Source: Helcococcus bovis
Lineage (GTDB): Bacteria; Bacillota; Clostridia; Tissierellales; Peptoniphilaceae
Direction: 5' to 3' (one strand)
Assembly: GCF_046035435.1 (NCBI RefSeq)
Contig: NZ_JBFNFH010000014.1
Length of the DNA: 51,907 bases
Positions 39,609 to 49,120 of the stretch are shown piece after piece (the first letter of the stretch is position 1; every line of letters starts with the position of its first letter). Both the position numbers and the translations under genes were made by a program. The notes under the pieces were generated by a model that ran no database searches, was not told where the DNA came from, and saw only the letters and a program-made list of their open reading frames with translations.

Positions 39609-42600
39609 ATGGCAAATTCAAGGAAAATACGAGGAATCACTATTGAATTCGGGGCTAACGCTACTAAATTATTAAAAGTATTTTCCGAAATAAAAAACAA
39701 AACAAATGATTTACAAAGATCATACAAAGATATAAATAAACTATTAAAGTTTAATCCATCAAATGTTGAATTGTTGCGACAAAAACAAGATAACTTAAAT
39801 GCTACAATTACCGAAACTAGAAAGAAGCTAGAGCAATTACAAAAAATGCAAACTAGTTTAAGTAATCGAGGTATTGAAGAAAATTCTGAACAATTCAAAA
39901 CTTTAAGACGTGAAATCATAGACACGGAATCCGCTCTAAGAAATTATGAAAGCCAGTTAAAAAATACGGATTCTGCTTTAAGCTACCAAACTAACAGTTT
40001 AAAAAACGTATCTGAAAAATTCAAAAATTTTGGAGATAAATTAAAAAGTGTAGGAAACACCACTATAAACGCTGGGAAAAAAATAGCTAAATTTGGTGGG
40101 TTTATGACTTTAGGGGTTACCGCTCCACTTGCCAAATTAGGAAAAGATGGAGTTAGTTCACTAACTGATTTTGATACTGCTTTAATTGGTGTAAGTAAGA
40201 CAACTAACCTAGAGGGTAAAGCATTAAAAAAATATGGTGATGATGTTTTAGAGATTTCTAAAAAATTACCTTATGCAGCAGAAGAATTTTTAAAAGTATC
40301 AGAAAATGCTGGACAGTTAGGAATAGCTGAAAAAGATTTAAAAAGTTTTACTGAAGTAATGTTAAGAATGGGGCAATCAACCAATTTATCCGCTGAAGAA
40401 GCTTCCGTTGCTATTGCTAAAATATTTAACGTAATGGGGTTGTCATCTGATAAGTACAGTAATTTCGGATCGGCTGTAGTTGATTTAGGGAATAATTTTG
40501 CTACAACTGAAGCAGATATTGTAAACATGGCTAGTAAATTGAGTGGTACCGCAAAAATAGTTGACTTAACAGCTGATGAAATGTTAGGATTATCCACAGC
40601 TTTATCAAGTGTAGGTGTAGAAGCTGAACTAGGTGGAACTAACATGGGTAAAGTGTTGAAGAAAATTCAAACAGGTGTATTAGCTGGAGGAAAAGCATTA
40701 GATGCATTTGCGAGAGCTTCAAATGTATCATCAAAAACATTTTCTAACGCTTGGAAAAAATCTCCAGTAGAAGCATTAAAACTTTTACTTGGCGGACTTG
40801 AAAAAACACGAACCGAGGGCGGTAATGTATTTGGTGTAATGGAAGATTTAGGAATAAAATCGCAAAGAGAACAAGAAGTTGTCGCTAAATTAGCAGGGGC
40901 TAGAGGTAAATTAAATGAAGCTTTAATTTTAAGTAAGAAAGCTTATAAGGAAAATACGGCGTTAACTATTGAATCCGAAAAGAGAAATAAATCACTTGCT
41001 TCAAGAATGCAAGTGTTAAAAAATCAATTCCATGAAATATCAATAAAAATTGGTGAAGTTTTAGTTCCAATCTTAGAACAGTTAGTACCTTTAATTGAAA
41101 AAGGTGTTAAATGGTTTTCTAATTTAAGCACAGAGTCTAAATCAAATATTGCAAAAATGGCATTATTAGCAGCTGCTATTGGGCCAGTTGCAACTGCAAT
41201 AGGTGGGCTTGTAAGTGCGGTAGGATTAGGGACTAAAGGATTGGGACTGTTATCTAAAGGAATAAGCGTAGTACTTCCTTTGTTTGGGAAAGCTACAGCT
41301 TCAACAGTTGCTATGAGTGGTGCTAGCAGAAGTGCTGTTAGGGGTTTTACTGCACTTGGTACTAAATTAGTCGCATTAGCTGGAGGGGCTGGACCTTTAG
41401 CTTTATGGGTCGCCGGGATAGCTGGGGTAGTAATAGCAGGGAAAAAACTTTATGATTATATGTCAGAAAGTGCTATACCACAAACTGATTTATTCGGTGA
41501 AAAAGTATCCGAAGCAACCAAAAAAGCAGTTGGCGGATTTTTGAAGCTTGAAGAAGAAGGAAGTAAGAGTTTAAAAAATTTAATGTGGAGTGGTGACACT
41601 ATCACTAAAAAGGGGATCTCTCCAATAATTCAAAATTTCTCTGAAATGAAAAAACAAATTATTGAAGGGTTAACCACTCAAGAAAAAGAGGCGACTGATT
41701 CTATAACTAAACTTTTCCAAAATGCGAGAACAATCACAGAAACTGAAAAAAACGGATTGCTAGAAGATATAACCGCTTCTTATGAATCTAGGAAAGCAAA
41801 TGTAATTGCAGGTGAAGCGCGTATTAAAGAAATCTTAATGACTGCTTCAAGCGAAAAAAGAGCATTAACCAAAGAAGAGGGAGCGGAAATCACAGGCATA
41901 AGACAAAAAATGAAAGAAGAGGGAATAAGTGCTTTATCTGCAACTGAAGCTGAATTCATGGTAATTATGCAAAGAATGAAAGATAATGGCTCTAATATTT
42001 CCGCTGAACAATCCGCCCAAATAGTCGCAAATTCAATTAAAACTAGAGATAAAACTATAAAAAATGCTGAAGAAGAATACAACGAAAGAATAAGAGTAGC
42101 TGAACAATTAAGGGCTGAAGGTGGTGCAAAAGCTGAAGAAAATGCTAATAAAATCATTGAAGAAGCTAGAAGGCAAAGGGATGAAGCTATTGAACATGCT
42201 AAAGACATGCACAATGGAGTTGTCAAACATGCTAAACAGCAAGCGTCGGAACACGTCAATCATATAGATTGGGAAAAAGGCGAAGTAAAATCAAGATTTC
42301 AAACAATGATCGCAGACTTCAATGATTGGGATGATAGGACAACCGAAGCTTTTGAAAATTGGGTGTCCAAGTCGGTTGCAAGTGTAGGAACTTGGGCAAG
42401 TGAAACAGGAACAGCGATTGGAAACTGGGTATCAAGCACGGCAAAAAGTATATCTACATGGGCAAGTGATACTTTAAGTAGTGTAGGAACTTGGGCGAGT
42501 GATTTTATAGGAAAAACTAAAGAAGCTATGAACGGAGCGAAAAAGTGGATAAGGGATAAGATTAGTGATATAAAAGGCTTATTTAATTTCAAGTGGAAAT

Positions 42601-42974
42601 GGCCTCATATACCTTTACCACATTTTTCATTCAGTGGTTCTGCGAATCCGTTTAGCGGAAATTTTCCACCTCGTATAAGCGTTGATTGGTATGCTAAAGG
42701 GGGTATTTTTACACAGCCTACAATATTCCCAACAATGAATGGCATGGTTGGAGTTGGAGAACCATCAACAGGTGGTGAAGCTGTATTACCTTTAATAAAA
42801 TTACCCGATTTAATGGCAGAAGCTTTAGAAAAGTCAAGATATAACTCTAAACAAACGATAGTAAATTATTTCAGCATAGACGGTAAAGTTGTAGCACACG
42901 AAATAACTGATGTAGTAGATGAAAATTTAGGTAAAAAGAGCATGAGACAAAGATATGCAGGGGGCTTATTATGA
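39609..42974 (+). CDS. Tail tape measure protein
   Basis: 1121 residues. Helical N-terminal region ('RKIRGITIEFGANATKLLKV', heptad-rich to about 130), the TIGR01760-type core 'SLTDFDTALIGVSKTTNLEG' ... 'ENAGQLGIAEKDLKSFTEVM' (about 180-480), hydrophobic stretches about 510-620, then a long charged helical region and a C-terminal domain. At about 922-965 there are four 11-residue repeats with a fixed tryptophan. The length would suit a tail of roughly 170 nm by the usual 1.5 Angstrom per residue rule. ATGA overlap with the distal tail gene. Confidence 0.95.
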   Translation: MANSRKIRGITIEFGANATKLLKVFSEIKNKTNDLQRSYKDINKLLKFNPSNVELLRQKQDNLNATITETRKKLEQLQKMQTSLSNRGIEENSEQFKTLRREIIDTESALRNYESQLKNTDSALSYQTNSLKNVSEKFKNFGDKLKSVGNTTINAGKKIAKFGGFMTLGVTAPLAKLGKDGVSSLTDFDTALIGVSKTTNLEGKALKKYGDDVLEISKKLPYAAEEFLKVSENAGQLGIAEKDLKSFTEVMLRMGQSTNLSAEEASVAIAKIFNVMGLSSDKYSNFGSAVVDLGNNFATTEADIVNMASKLSGTAKIVDLTADEMLGLSTALSSVGVEAELGGTNMGKVLKKIQTGVLAGGKALDAFARASNVSSKTFSNAWKKSPVEALKLLLGGLEKTRTEGGNVFGVMEDLGIKSQREQEVVAKLAGARGKLNEALILSKKAYKENTALTIESEKRNKSLASRMQVLKNQFHEISIKIGEVLVPILEQLVPLIEKGVKWFSNLSTESKSNIAKMALLAAAIGPVATAIGGLVSAVGLGTKGLGLLSKGISVVLPLFGKATASTVAMSGASRSAVRGFTALGTKLVALAGGAGPLALWVAGIAGVVIAGKKLYDYMSESAIPQTDLFGEKVSEATKKAVGGFLKLEEEGSKSLKNLMWSGDTITKKGISPIIQNFSEMKKQIIEGLTTQEKEATDSITKLFQNARTITETEKNGLLEDITASYESRKANVIAGEARIKEILMTASSEKRALTKEEGAEITGIRQKMKEEGISALSATEAEFMVIMQRMKDNGSNISAEQSAQIVANSIKTRDKTIKNAEEEYNERIRVAEQLRAEGGAKAEENANKIIEEARRQRDEAIEHAKDMHNGVVKHAKQQASEHVNHIDWEKGEVKSRFQTMIADFNDWDDRTTEAFENWVSKSVASVGTWASETGTAIGNWVSSTAKSISTWASDTLSSVGTWASDFIGKTKEAMNGAKKWIRDKISDIKGLFNFKWKWPHIPLPHFSFSGSANPFSGNFPPRISVDWYAKGGIFTQPTIFPTMNGMVGVGEPSTGGEAVLPLIKLPDLMAEALEKSRYNSKQTIVNYFSIDGKVVAHEITDVVDENLGKKSMRQRYAGGLL

Positions 42975-43669
42975 TAGGAAGTAGATTAAAATTTGGTAAT
43001 GTAGACTTATCAAAAAAAACAATAATAGAGCAAGCAACTTATGAAAAGTTATCAATAGTTCACAATACTTTTTCTAGGACTTTAAGACCTGATGTATACA
43101 GAAACTCAAAAAGAAATGTTAAACAAATAAACATAGAAGCTAGATATATAAGTGATACTACAGATATGCGAAAGGTTGAAAAAGAGCTTGAAAAGATTAT
43201 AGCTGAATTAAAATATGAAGAGTTAAAAGAATTAAATATAAATGAAAAGTATTGTAAGGCTGTATTGTCAGAAGCTGATTACTCGGTTTTAGGGCATACA
43301 GCTTTATTAAATTTAACCTTTATAAATTATGATGGTTTATTTTACTCTAAAGTAAAAAATGTAAAACTAACTGATAAACTTGTAAATGAGGGGGTAGATG
43401 ATACAGAATATGTAGTTTTTGAAATCACGCCTAATAAAAAAAATGTGACATTAACACACATTACAAGTGGAAATAAAATCATTTTACCCGATGTATCCGT
43501 TGGTAATAAAGTGTTTATTGATTTAGAAACAAAAACAGTAAAGCAAAACTCTAGACATGTGAAAATGGATAGTTTAAGCGACTTTTTTGTTGTAAAGAAA
43601 GGAACTAACGAATTTAAAATCGAAGGTGGGAATGTTGAAGTTAAGATAAGAGAGGTATTGGCATTATGA
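42971..43669 (+). CDS. Distal tail protein
   Basis: 232 residues: 'SRLKFGNVDLSKKTIIEQAT', 'NTFSRTLRPDVYRNSKRNVK', the N-terminal domain of Dit-like proteins (phage_tail family) that form the hub between tube and tip. Starts in an ATGA overlap with the tape measure gene and ends in one with the tip gene. Confidence 0.85.
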   Translation: MIGSRLKFGNVDLSKKTIIEQATYEKLSIVHNTFSRTLRPDVYRNSKRNVKQINIEARYISDTTDMRKVEKELEKIIAELKYEELKELNINEKYCKAVLSEADYSVLGHTALLNLTFINYDGLFYSKVKNVKLTDKLVNEGVDDTEYVVFEITPNKKNVTLTHITSGNKIILPDVSVGNKVFIDLETKTVKQNSRHVKMDSLSDFFVVKKGTNEFKIEGGNVEVKIREVLAL

Positions 43670-45570
43670 TAATTTATGTTTACGACTTAAACGAAGAACA
43701 AATAAATACACTTGATGTTGATTACAAATTAACTAGAAGTTTAACAGGCTTATCCACTTTTGAATTTACTTCACATGTGCCGCTTGAAAAAGGATATCGA
43801 ATAGTTTTTCAAAAAGATAAAAAACTTTATGAGTTTATATTAGTAGACATAGAGTATTCAAGGAAAGATAGTTACGAATTTGAATATTATTGTCAGGATT
43901 CCATAATTGAAATAGCCTCTAACGTAATTGAAGAAGAAAGACCAACGCTTAATATTAATAAAACCCTAGATATAGTGTTTAAAGATAGCCGTTGGTCTTA
44001 TGATGTTAAAGGATATGATGAGGGTGTAAAAAGAAAGTGTAATTTTTACAGAATTAACATGCTAGAAGCTTTTAACATCGTTGTAGAAAATTTCAAAGTT
44101 GAATGGCATACGAGAATTACAATGGTAGGCTCTAAAATAACAAAGAGGGAAGTTATAATTGAAAAAATAGGGGGTGAAGCAAACTCAAGGCTTGAATTTG
44201 GTAAAAATATAATTGAGTTTAAAAGAAAGATTTCATCCGAACCAATTATAACCGCCCTTATAGGGTTAGGGAAAGGTGAAGAAAAATTTGATGAAGAGGG
44301 AGAATCCACTGGCGGTTTTGGTAGGCGTATAACATTTGCTGATGTAAATAATGGCGTGTGGTATGTAGCAAATGAAGAAGCTAAAGAACTTTACGGGTTA
44401 GGAGAAAAAGGAAGCAAAAAACATGTTTTTGGATTTGTTGAATTTCCTGAAATCACAAGTAAACTTGAACTTTTAGAAGCTACAAAAAAAGAGCTTGAAC
44501 AAACATCACAAAGAAATATAGAATATACAATTTCCGTTGAAAACTTACATCTTGATTGCGGACTAGGTGATATGGTACAAGCTATTGATGAAGTAATTGA
44601 CTTTAGAGGATATTTAAGAGTTATACAAGTTGAAGAAACTAATGACTTGATTATCCTTACTTTTGGAAGTAAAACTCAAACTATATCTAAATTTACAAAT
44701 AACACAAGGCGTGAATTTGAAGAAAAAGTGACTGAACATGTAGGAAGTATCTTAAATGAAACCTTGAAGAAAATAACACATGACTACCTAAACGAAGATG
44801 GATACACTTATAACCTTGAAGCAAATAATGAATACAAATTACCTGCAGGAATTTACTCATTCGACAAACCTATAAACGAAAATCCAACAAAAGTAGTTTA
44901 TTTAGGTGCTGGAAAAGTTTTAATTTCAAACGAAAAAGGCACTGATGGAGCTTGGAAGTGGCAGACAGCCATGGATGGGCGAGGAGTAGCAGGAGAAAGC
45001 ATAATCACTAACTCAATCACTGCCAACAAACTTGCACCAGATGTAGGGCAAAGCCTTGATTTATCTTCAAATGTATCTATAACTCAAATGGTAAAAAAAG
45101 ACTTTGTAACAAAAGAGGAGCATAAATCTTCTATGAAAGAAAGAGATGAAGTAAATGCTCAAAAGGTTTCAGTTGATGATTATAATCAAAATAATGAAAT
45201 TATAAATCAAAGAATGACATACCTAGAGCAAACAGAATCAAGTTTTGAATTACTCTTTTCAAGTCTTAAAGAAAATATAGAAAATAATAGGGTGAATATT
45301 GAAGAGTTATCAGCAAAGATAGTAAGTGGAATGGATGAGAAAGGACATACCTATACTGAATGGGGATCTAGCGATCAGTTAAATAAAGTTAGGGTAGGAA
45401 GTGACGGAATTTCAATGATTTCAAATGAACAAAAAACAATGAAATTAAGAGATGGAGTTGTTGAGGCTAATTCTTTATATGTTACAAAAACTATAGGGTT
45501 TGGCAACCATGTAGCCGAAAGATATAATGAAGAATTTACATTATTTAGATGGACTGGAGGAGTTTTGTAA
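43666..45570 (+). CDS. Tail tip protein, prophage endopeptidase tail family
   Basis: 634 residues. The first about 340 residues ('YVYDLNEEQINTLDVDYKLT', 'VFKDSRWSYDVKGYDEG', 'IEYTISVENLHLDCGLGDMV') match the phage minor structural protein/tail-associated lysin N-terminal hub. The rest has coiled coils ('QRMTYLEQTESSFELLFSSL') and short beta segments. No peptidase motif is certain. Overlaps the fibre gene by one base (TAATG). Confidence 0.85.
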   Translation: MIIYVYDLNEEQINTLDVDYKLTRSLTGLSTFEFTSHVPLEKGYRIVFQKDKKLYEFILVDIEYSRKDSYEFEYYCQDSIIEIASNVIEEERPTLNINKTLDIVFKDSRWSYDVKGYDEGVKRKCNFYRINMLEAFNIVVENFKVEWHTRITMVGSKITKREVIIEKIGGEANSRLEFGKNIIEFKRKISSEPIITALIGLGKGEEKFDEEGESTGGFGRRITFADVNNGVWYVANEEAKELYGLGEKGSKKHVFGFVEFPEITSKLELLEATKKELEQTSQRNIEYTISVENLHLDCGLGDMVQAIDEVIDFRGYLRVIQVEETNDLIILTFGSKTQTISKFTNNTRREFEEKVTEHVGSILNETLKKITHDYLNEDGYTYNLEANNEYKLPAGIYSFDKPINENPTKVVYLGAGKVLISNEKGTDGAWKWQTAMDGRGVAGESIITNSITANKLAPDVGQSLDLSSNVSITQMVKKDFVTKEEHKSSMKERDEVNAQKVSVDDYNQNNEIINQRMTYLEQTESSFELLFSSLKENIENNRVNIEELSAKIVSGMDEKGHTYTEWGSSDQLNKVRVGSDGISMISNEQKTMKLRDGVVEANSLYVTKTIGFGNHVAERYNEEFTLFRWTGGVL

Positions 45571-47159
45571 TGGCAAAAAGTGGAACAATAAAATCAAATT
45601 CATGGAGATATGATTCTGAGAGTAGTTATATACATGCGGAATTAATGTGGAATGTTATATCTCAAGATAAGACAAATAAAACAAGTAAGATTGAGTGGAA
45701 ATTAATTACAAATGGCTTAAGGTCAAGTGGTTATTGGTATATTATATATAATTCAAAAGTCATTATAAATGGTTCAGTTGTTCACTCAAGGTCTTATTAT
45801 GGTAAGGCATATAATGGGACCGTTCTTGCAAGTGGAACTACTACTATCCGACATAATGCTGATGGAACAAAATCAGTTCCCATATCAATATCTGTTGGAG
45901 CATATTGGTCCGGAACATATAACTTAAATAAAAGTGAAACTATACAATTAGATAAAATACACACAACACCTCCAGTAATTAACTCTGGGGGTGTTAGTGT
46001 ATCGGGAATAAATCAAAATCTATTAGGAAATTCTTTATATGGCGTTCAAAATGTCCATACAGTAAATATAAATGTATCAGCTTTTGGGAAAGATGGGGCA
46101 ACAATTAAAAACTACAATATCAATTTTCAAGGAAATACCTACAATAGTCAGAAAGTATCTGTAAAAATAACAAAGTCAGGTTCTCTTCCAGTATCAGTAA
46201 CAGTAACTGATAACAGGGGAAATTCAACAACAAAAACGATAGCTACAGTTGTATCTAGAGTATATAAGAATCCTTATCTATCAAATTTTTCAATTAAAAG
46301 ATATACAAACTCTATCGAAGATCCAATGGGCACTACTCTAAAAGCACTCGGCTCTGTTGGATACACAAATGTTTTAGATGCAACAGGTACTAATGTTAAT
46401 TCACCAAATTGGAAAATAAGTTCAGAAGGTGTTACAAGATATACAAAGTCAATTAGTTATTCAAAGGAGGATGTTCAAATTACGGTTGGTGAGAATTGGA
46501 CTATAACTTATGGAGATAAGTTCACAAGCTTATCTACAGTGGTATCTGCACCAAAAGGGGAGCCAACCTTAGTTCTAGGTAAAAAATCTGTTGGAATAAA
46601 TTATTTCCCAACAAAAGAGGATGAAGGATTATTTGTTTCAGGATTTGGGGGAAACACAGATAATTATGTAGGCCAATTTGACGGATATATTAAAAGTAAA
46701 GGAATTAACACATTAAGGATTGAAGATATTTCTACAGGAACAAAAATATCTAACTATAAAAACTCAAAGGGGTTAGGACTTATATTAAAAGAAACGGACA
46801 TATACTACACCTATGATGGCAAAGACTATTCTTTATGGTCTGCTGTTAAGAATAATACTTCTGATATAAGGTTAAAAAAAAATATAAAATCAACTAATCA
46901 TAAGGCTATGGATATTATAGATAGGCTTGAATTCAAAGAGTATGATTGGATAGATGGACCGTTTCGTCAAGCACACACAAATATAGGATTAATTGCCCAA
47001 GATATACAAAACATAGATGAAAGTCTAGTATATGAAGATGGAGATATACTCAAGCTTGATATGTTGAGATTAATCAATATATCACTTAAAGGAATTAAAG
47101 AATTGCAAGAAGAAATAAAAGAGCTAAAGGAGGATATTCAAAATGAGAAACATAAATAA
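45570..47159 (+). CDS. Tail fibre with DUF859-like body and S74 chaperone end
   Basis: 529 residues from the TAATG junction at 45568-45572, with GGAGGAG just upstream. The N-terminal two-thirds resemble the DUF859 phage structural family ('YYGKAYNGTVLASGTTTIRH', 'VNINVSAFGKDGATIKNYNI'). The C-terminus is an intramolecular chaperone (peptidase S74): 'SDIRLKKNIKS' with the expected catalytic Ser431 and nearby lysine, then 'DWIDGPFRQAHTNIGLIAQD'. The chaperone would trimerise the fibre and cut itself off. Probable host-receptor contact. Confidence 0.85.
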   Translation: MAKSGTIKSNSWRYDSESSYIHAELMWNVISQDKTNKTSKIEWKLITNGLRSSGYWYIIYNSKVIINGSVVHSRSYYGKAYNGTVLASGTTTIRHNADGTKSVPISISVGAYWSGTYNLNKSETIQLDKIHTTPPVINSGGVSVSGINQNLLGNSLYGVQNVHTVNINVSAFGKDGATIKNYNINFQGNTYNSQKVSVKITKSGSLPVSVTVTDNRGNSTTKTIATVVSRVYKNPYLSNFSIKRYTNSIEDPMGTTLKALGSVGYTNVLDATGTNVNSPNWKISSEGVTRYTKSISYSKEDVQITVGENWTITYGDKFTSLSTVVSAPKGEPTLVLGKKSVGINYFPTKEDEGLFVSGFGGNTDNYVGQFDGYIKSKGINTLRIEDISTGTKISNYKNSKGLGLILKETDIYYTYDGKDYSLWSAVKNNTSDIRLKKNIKSTNHKAMDIIDRLEFKEYDWIDGPFRQAHTNIGLIAQDIQNIDESLVYEDGDILKLDMLRLINISLKGIKELQEEIKELKEDIQNEKHK

Positions 47160-47174
47160 TAAAAGGGGTGTGAA

Positions 47175-47585
47175 ATGATAAATTTATTTTCAGAAATGCT
47201 TACAAAACATTTATTAGCAACAATCATCACATCAATATTTGCTGCGATGGGATGGATATTAAAAAAAGTAGCGAGCGAATATGTAAAAACACAAAAGTTT
47301 AAGAGGGAACAACTTGAATCCGAAAAAAAACTTAATGAAGATAGAAGAATTAAAGAGGAGCTAGAACAGGATTTGTTGAAACAAGGTATGCTTGCATTAT
47401 TAAGATTTAGAGTTAATAAAATAATAGATTCAATTTATGAAAAAGGAAAAATGACGCTTAACGAAAAATTAGACCTTGATGATTTATACCAAGCTTATGA
47501 ATCTTTAGGAGGAAACTCAAGAACACATCAAAAATACATGGATTGTATGGAAAGATTTCAAATTGACTATTCGGAGAGTAAATAA
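47175..47585 (+). CDS. Small membrane-associated tail/lysis-region protein
   Basis: 136 residues. An N-terminal membrane span ('KHLLATIITSIFAAMGWILK'), a charged coiled coil, then 'MTLNEKLDLDDLYQAYESLGGNS' (given in part). This family commonly lies between the fibre and lysis genes of Bacillota siphoviruses; sometimes called holin-like, but a function is not established. Ribosome site AAAAGGGGTG. Confidence 0.7.
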   Translation: MINLFSEMLTKHLLATIITSIFAAMGWILKKVASEYVKTQKFKREQLESEKKLNEDRRIKEELEQDLLKQGMLALLRFRVNKIIDSIYEKGKMTLNEKLDLDDLYQAYESLGGNSRTHQKYMDCMERFQIDYSESK

Positions 47586-47619
47586 CACCCTTGAAATCAA
47601 GCAATATACACAATGATTG

Positions 47620-47666
47620 TTTATTTGAGTTTTAAGAGGTGTTTTTAGTGTTAGGCATATAAATAT
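47620..47666 (+). promoter_or_regulatory. Repeated promoter-like element, copy B
   Basis: TTTATTTG, TTTAAGAGGT (47631-47640), AGGCATATAAA (47653-47663), like copy A at 29143-29188. TATAAA is at 47658-47663, with AAGAGGT 17 bases upstream. It lies before the lysozyme gene and would give lysis genes their own promoter. Confidence 0.55.
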
Positions 47667-47685
47667 ATGGCTTAAAATTAATAAA

Positions 47686-47713
47686 AGGAACTGGAAATAA
47701 CATTCTAGTTCCT
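47686..47713 (+). terminator. Hairpin before the lysozyme gene
   Basis: AGGAACTGGAA (47686-47696) and TTCTAGTTCCT (47703-47713) pair over 11 bases with one G-U; the following ATTTATATTT is a weak T tract. Could be a terminator or attenuator between tail and lysis genes. Confidence 0.6.
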
Positions 47714-47738
47714 ATTTATATTTAGAAAGGAAGAATTT

Positions 47739-48485
47739 ATGGAAAAAATGTTAGCGATAGATATTTCGGTTTGGAATGAAAATATTGACTGGGATAAAGT
47801 AAAAGCAAATGGAGTTAAGGCGGTAATTGTTAGAGCGGGAAGCTCAACGAGAATTGATTCTTATGCAAAACAAAATATTGAAGGTGCGTTAAAAAACGGA
47901 TTGCATGTTGGTGCATACTGGGCAATGTATCCATTTAATGAGCATGAAGCGTTTATTGAGAGTGAAACCTTTGCTGATTTTATGGAACAATATAAAGGGA
48001 AGATTGATTTGCCTTTATTTGCAGATTTTGAATATTTTAGCGATGAAGAAGCAAATAAAAACGATATATACTTTGACATTGCTACAAGAACTAAGCTTGT
48101 AAAAACATTCATTCAAAATTTAGAAAAACGTGGGTGGTATGCTGGGAACTATGCCAATGTAGACTATTTAGAAAATAAATTTAATTATGACGAATTGTCT
48201 GATTTCGATATATGGTTAGCCGATTGGAGAGATGAGCCATCTGAATATTGGTTGAATAAAGCAGGTATTCATCAATATTCTGAAAGTGGACCAAAAATGG
48301 GAAGTGGGATAGATACAACAGATATGAACTGGGTGTATACTGACTATCCAACAATTATAAAATCGGCAGGATTAAACGGATATAATCAAGATAATAAAGT
48401 ATTTGAAGAAAAAAAAGACGAATTAACAGAAAGTGAAATGAAATTAATACAAGAATTAAGAAAAGTGATAAAGGAGAATAAATAA
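47739..48485 (+). CDS. Endolysin, GH25 lysozyme
   Basis: 248 residues. The catalytic GH25 domain (about 1-200) starts 'MLAIDISVWNENIDWDKVKA' with conserved Asp8, and has 'LPLFADFEYF' with Asp96 and Glu98, plus 'YAGNYANVDYLENKF' and 'DIWLADWRDEP'. It cleaves the beta-1,4 bond of MurNAc-GlcNAc. The last 40 residues are charged and helical; no known wall-binding repeat is seen. Ribosome site AGAAAGGAAG. The holin follows at once. Confidence 0.95.
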   Translation: MEKMLAIDISVWNENIDWDKVKANGVKAVIVRAGSSTRIDSYAKQNIEGALKNGLHVGAYWAMYPFNEHEAFIESETFADFMEQYKGKIDLPLFADFEYFSDEEANKNDIYFDIATRTKLVKTFIQNLEKRGWYAGNYANVDYLENKFNYDELSDFDIWLADWRDEPSEYWLNKAGIHQYSESGPKMGSGIDTTDMNWVYTDYPTIIKSAGLNGYNQDNKVFEEKKDELTESEMKLIQELRKVIKENK

Positions 48486-48487
48486 TT

Positions 48488-48856
48488 ATGAACACAGAAA
48501 CAATAACATTAATATTAAACGGTGTAATAGTACCACTTTTAATTTGGGGTATCACAGAAGCAGTTAAATATTTAAAATCAAAAAGCAAGAACGAACAGTT
48601 AAATTACATTGTTGATTTAGCTGGAATAATTACTAAAGACGCAGTATACTCAACAAATCAAAAATATGTAGAAACAATCAAAAAGCAAGGTAATTTTAAT
48701 AAACAAGCCCACAACGAAGCTTTTAAAATGGCTAAAAAGGAAATCATGAATACTTTAGGTGACGGTGGTCAAGTATTACTAAAACAAGCCGTTGGAGATA
48801 TAAATACATTTTTGAAAAATAAAATTGAAAAAGAAGTTGTTGAACTTAAGAAGTAA
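48488..48856 (+). CDS. Phage holin, LLH family
   Basis: 122 residues. One membrane span near the N-terminus ('LILNGVIVPLLIWGITEAVK'), then a long helical part with 'DLAGIITKDAVYSTNQKYVE' and 'FKMAKKEIMNTLGDGGQVLL', as in the LLH holin family (Pfam Phage_holin_6_1). Acts with the lysozyme at lysis. Only two bases separate the two genes. Confidence 0.9.
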   Translation: MNTETITLILNGVIVPLLIWGITEAVKYLKSKSKNEQLNYIVDLAGIITKDAVYSTNQKYVETIKKQGNFNKQAHNEAFKMAKKEIMNTLGDGGQVLLKQAVGDINTFLKNKIEKEVVELKK

Positions 48857-48861
48857 AATGC

Positions 48862-48891
48862 AGGGTACTAGATGTACCCTCTTTTTTTTTG
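48862..48891 (+). terminator. Terminator of the late operon
   Basis: AGGGTAC (48862-48868), loop TAGAT, GTACCCT (48874-48880), then C and nine T's. Ends the structural and lysis transcript. Confidence 0.92.
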
Positions 48892-48917
48892 TTTGTAAAA
48901 AAAATAAAAAAAAGGTG

Positions 48918-48946
48918 TTGACTTTTGCAAGACAATAGTATATAAT
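48918..48946 (+). promoter_or_regulatory. Promoter of the second micro-protein gene
   Basis: TTGACT (48918-48923), 17 bases, TATAAT (48941-48946). A dyad TTAAGG/CCTTAA (48957-48962, 48967-48972) lies just after the predicted start near 48953. Confidence 0.8.
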
Positions 48947-48997
48947 ATAAGTACAGTTAAGGAATACCTTAATGAGTATGGCAAGAGGAGGGAGAAA

Positions 48998-49120
48998 ATG
49001 GACGAAAAGATGACAAATAATGAAACATCATTATTTTTAAAAATGATTTTGCAAATCGTAAAAGATAGCAAAGATAAAGAAGAAATCGTAAAAAAAATAG
49101 AAGAATTACTTAGAAAATAA
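48998..49120 (+). CDS. Micro-protein, paralogous to the one at 30507-30635
   Basis: 40 residues with a strong site AGAGGAGGG. 'MTNNETSLFLKMILQIVK' forms an amphipathic or hydrophobic helix, then an acidic-basic turn and 'EEIVKKIEELLRK'. It resembles the 42-residue product at 30.5 kb in length, start context, helix placement and end. The last ten codons and the following tail are complementary to a convergent candidate RNA (49090-49170). Function unknown. Confidence 0.7.
   Translation: MDEKMTNNETSLFLKMILQIVKDSKDKEEIVKKIEELLRK

Noticed and set aside
41780..42259. 159-codon minus-strand frame opposite the tape measure gene
   Set aside because: Cys/Ser/Leu-rich product that mirrors an Ala/Glu-rich helical gene; no start site; a shadow.
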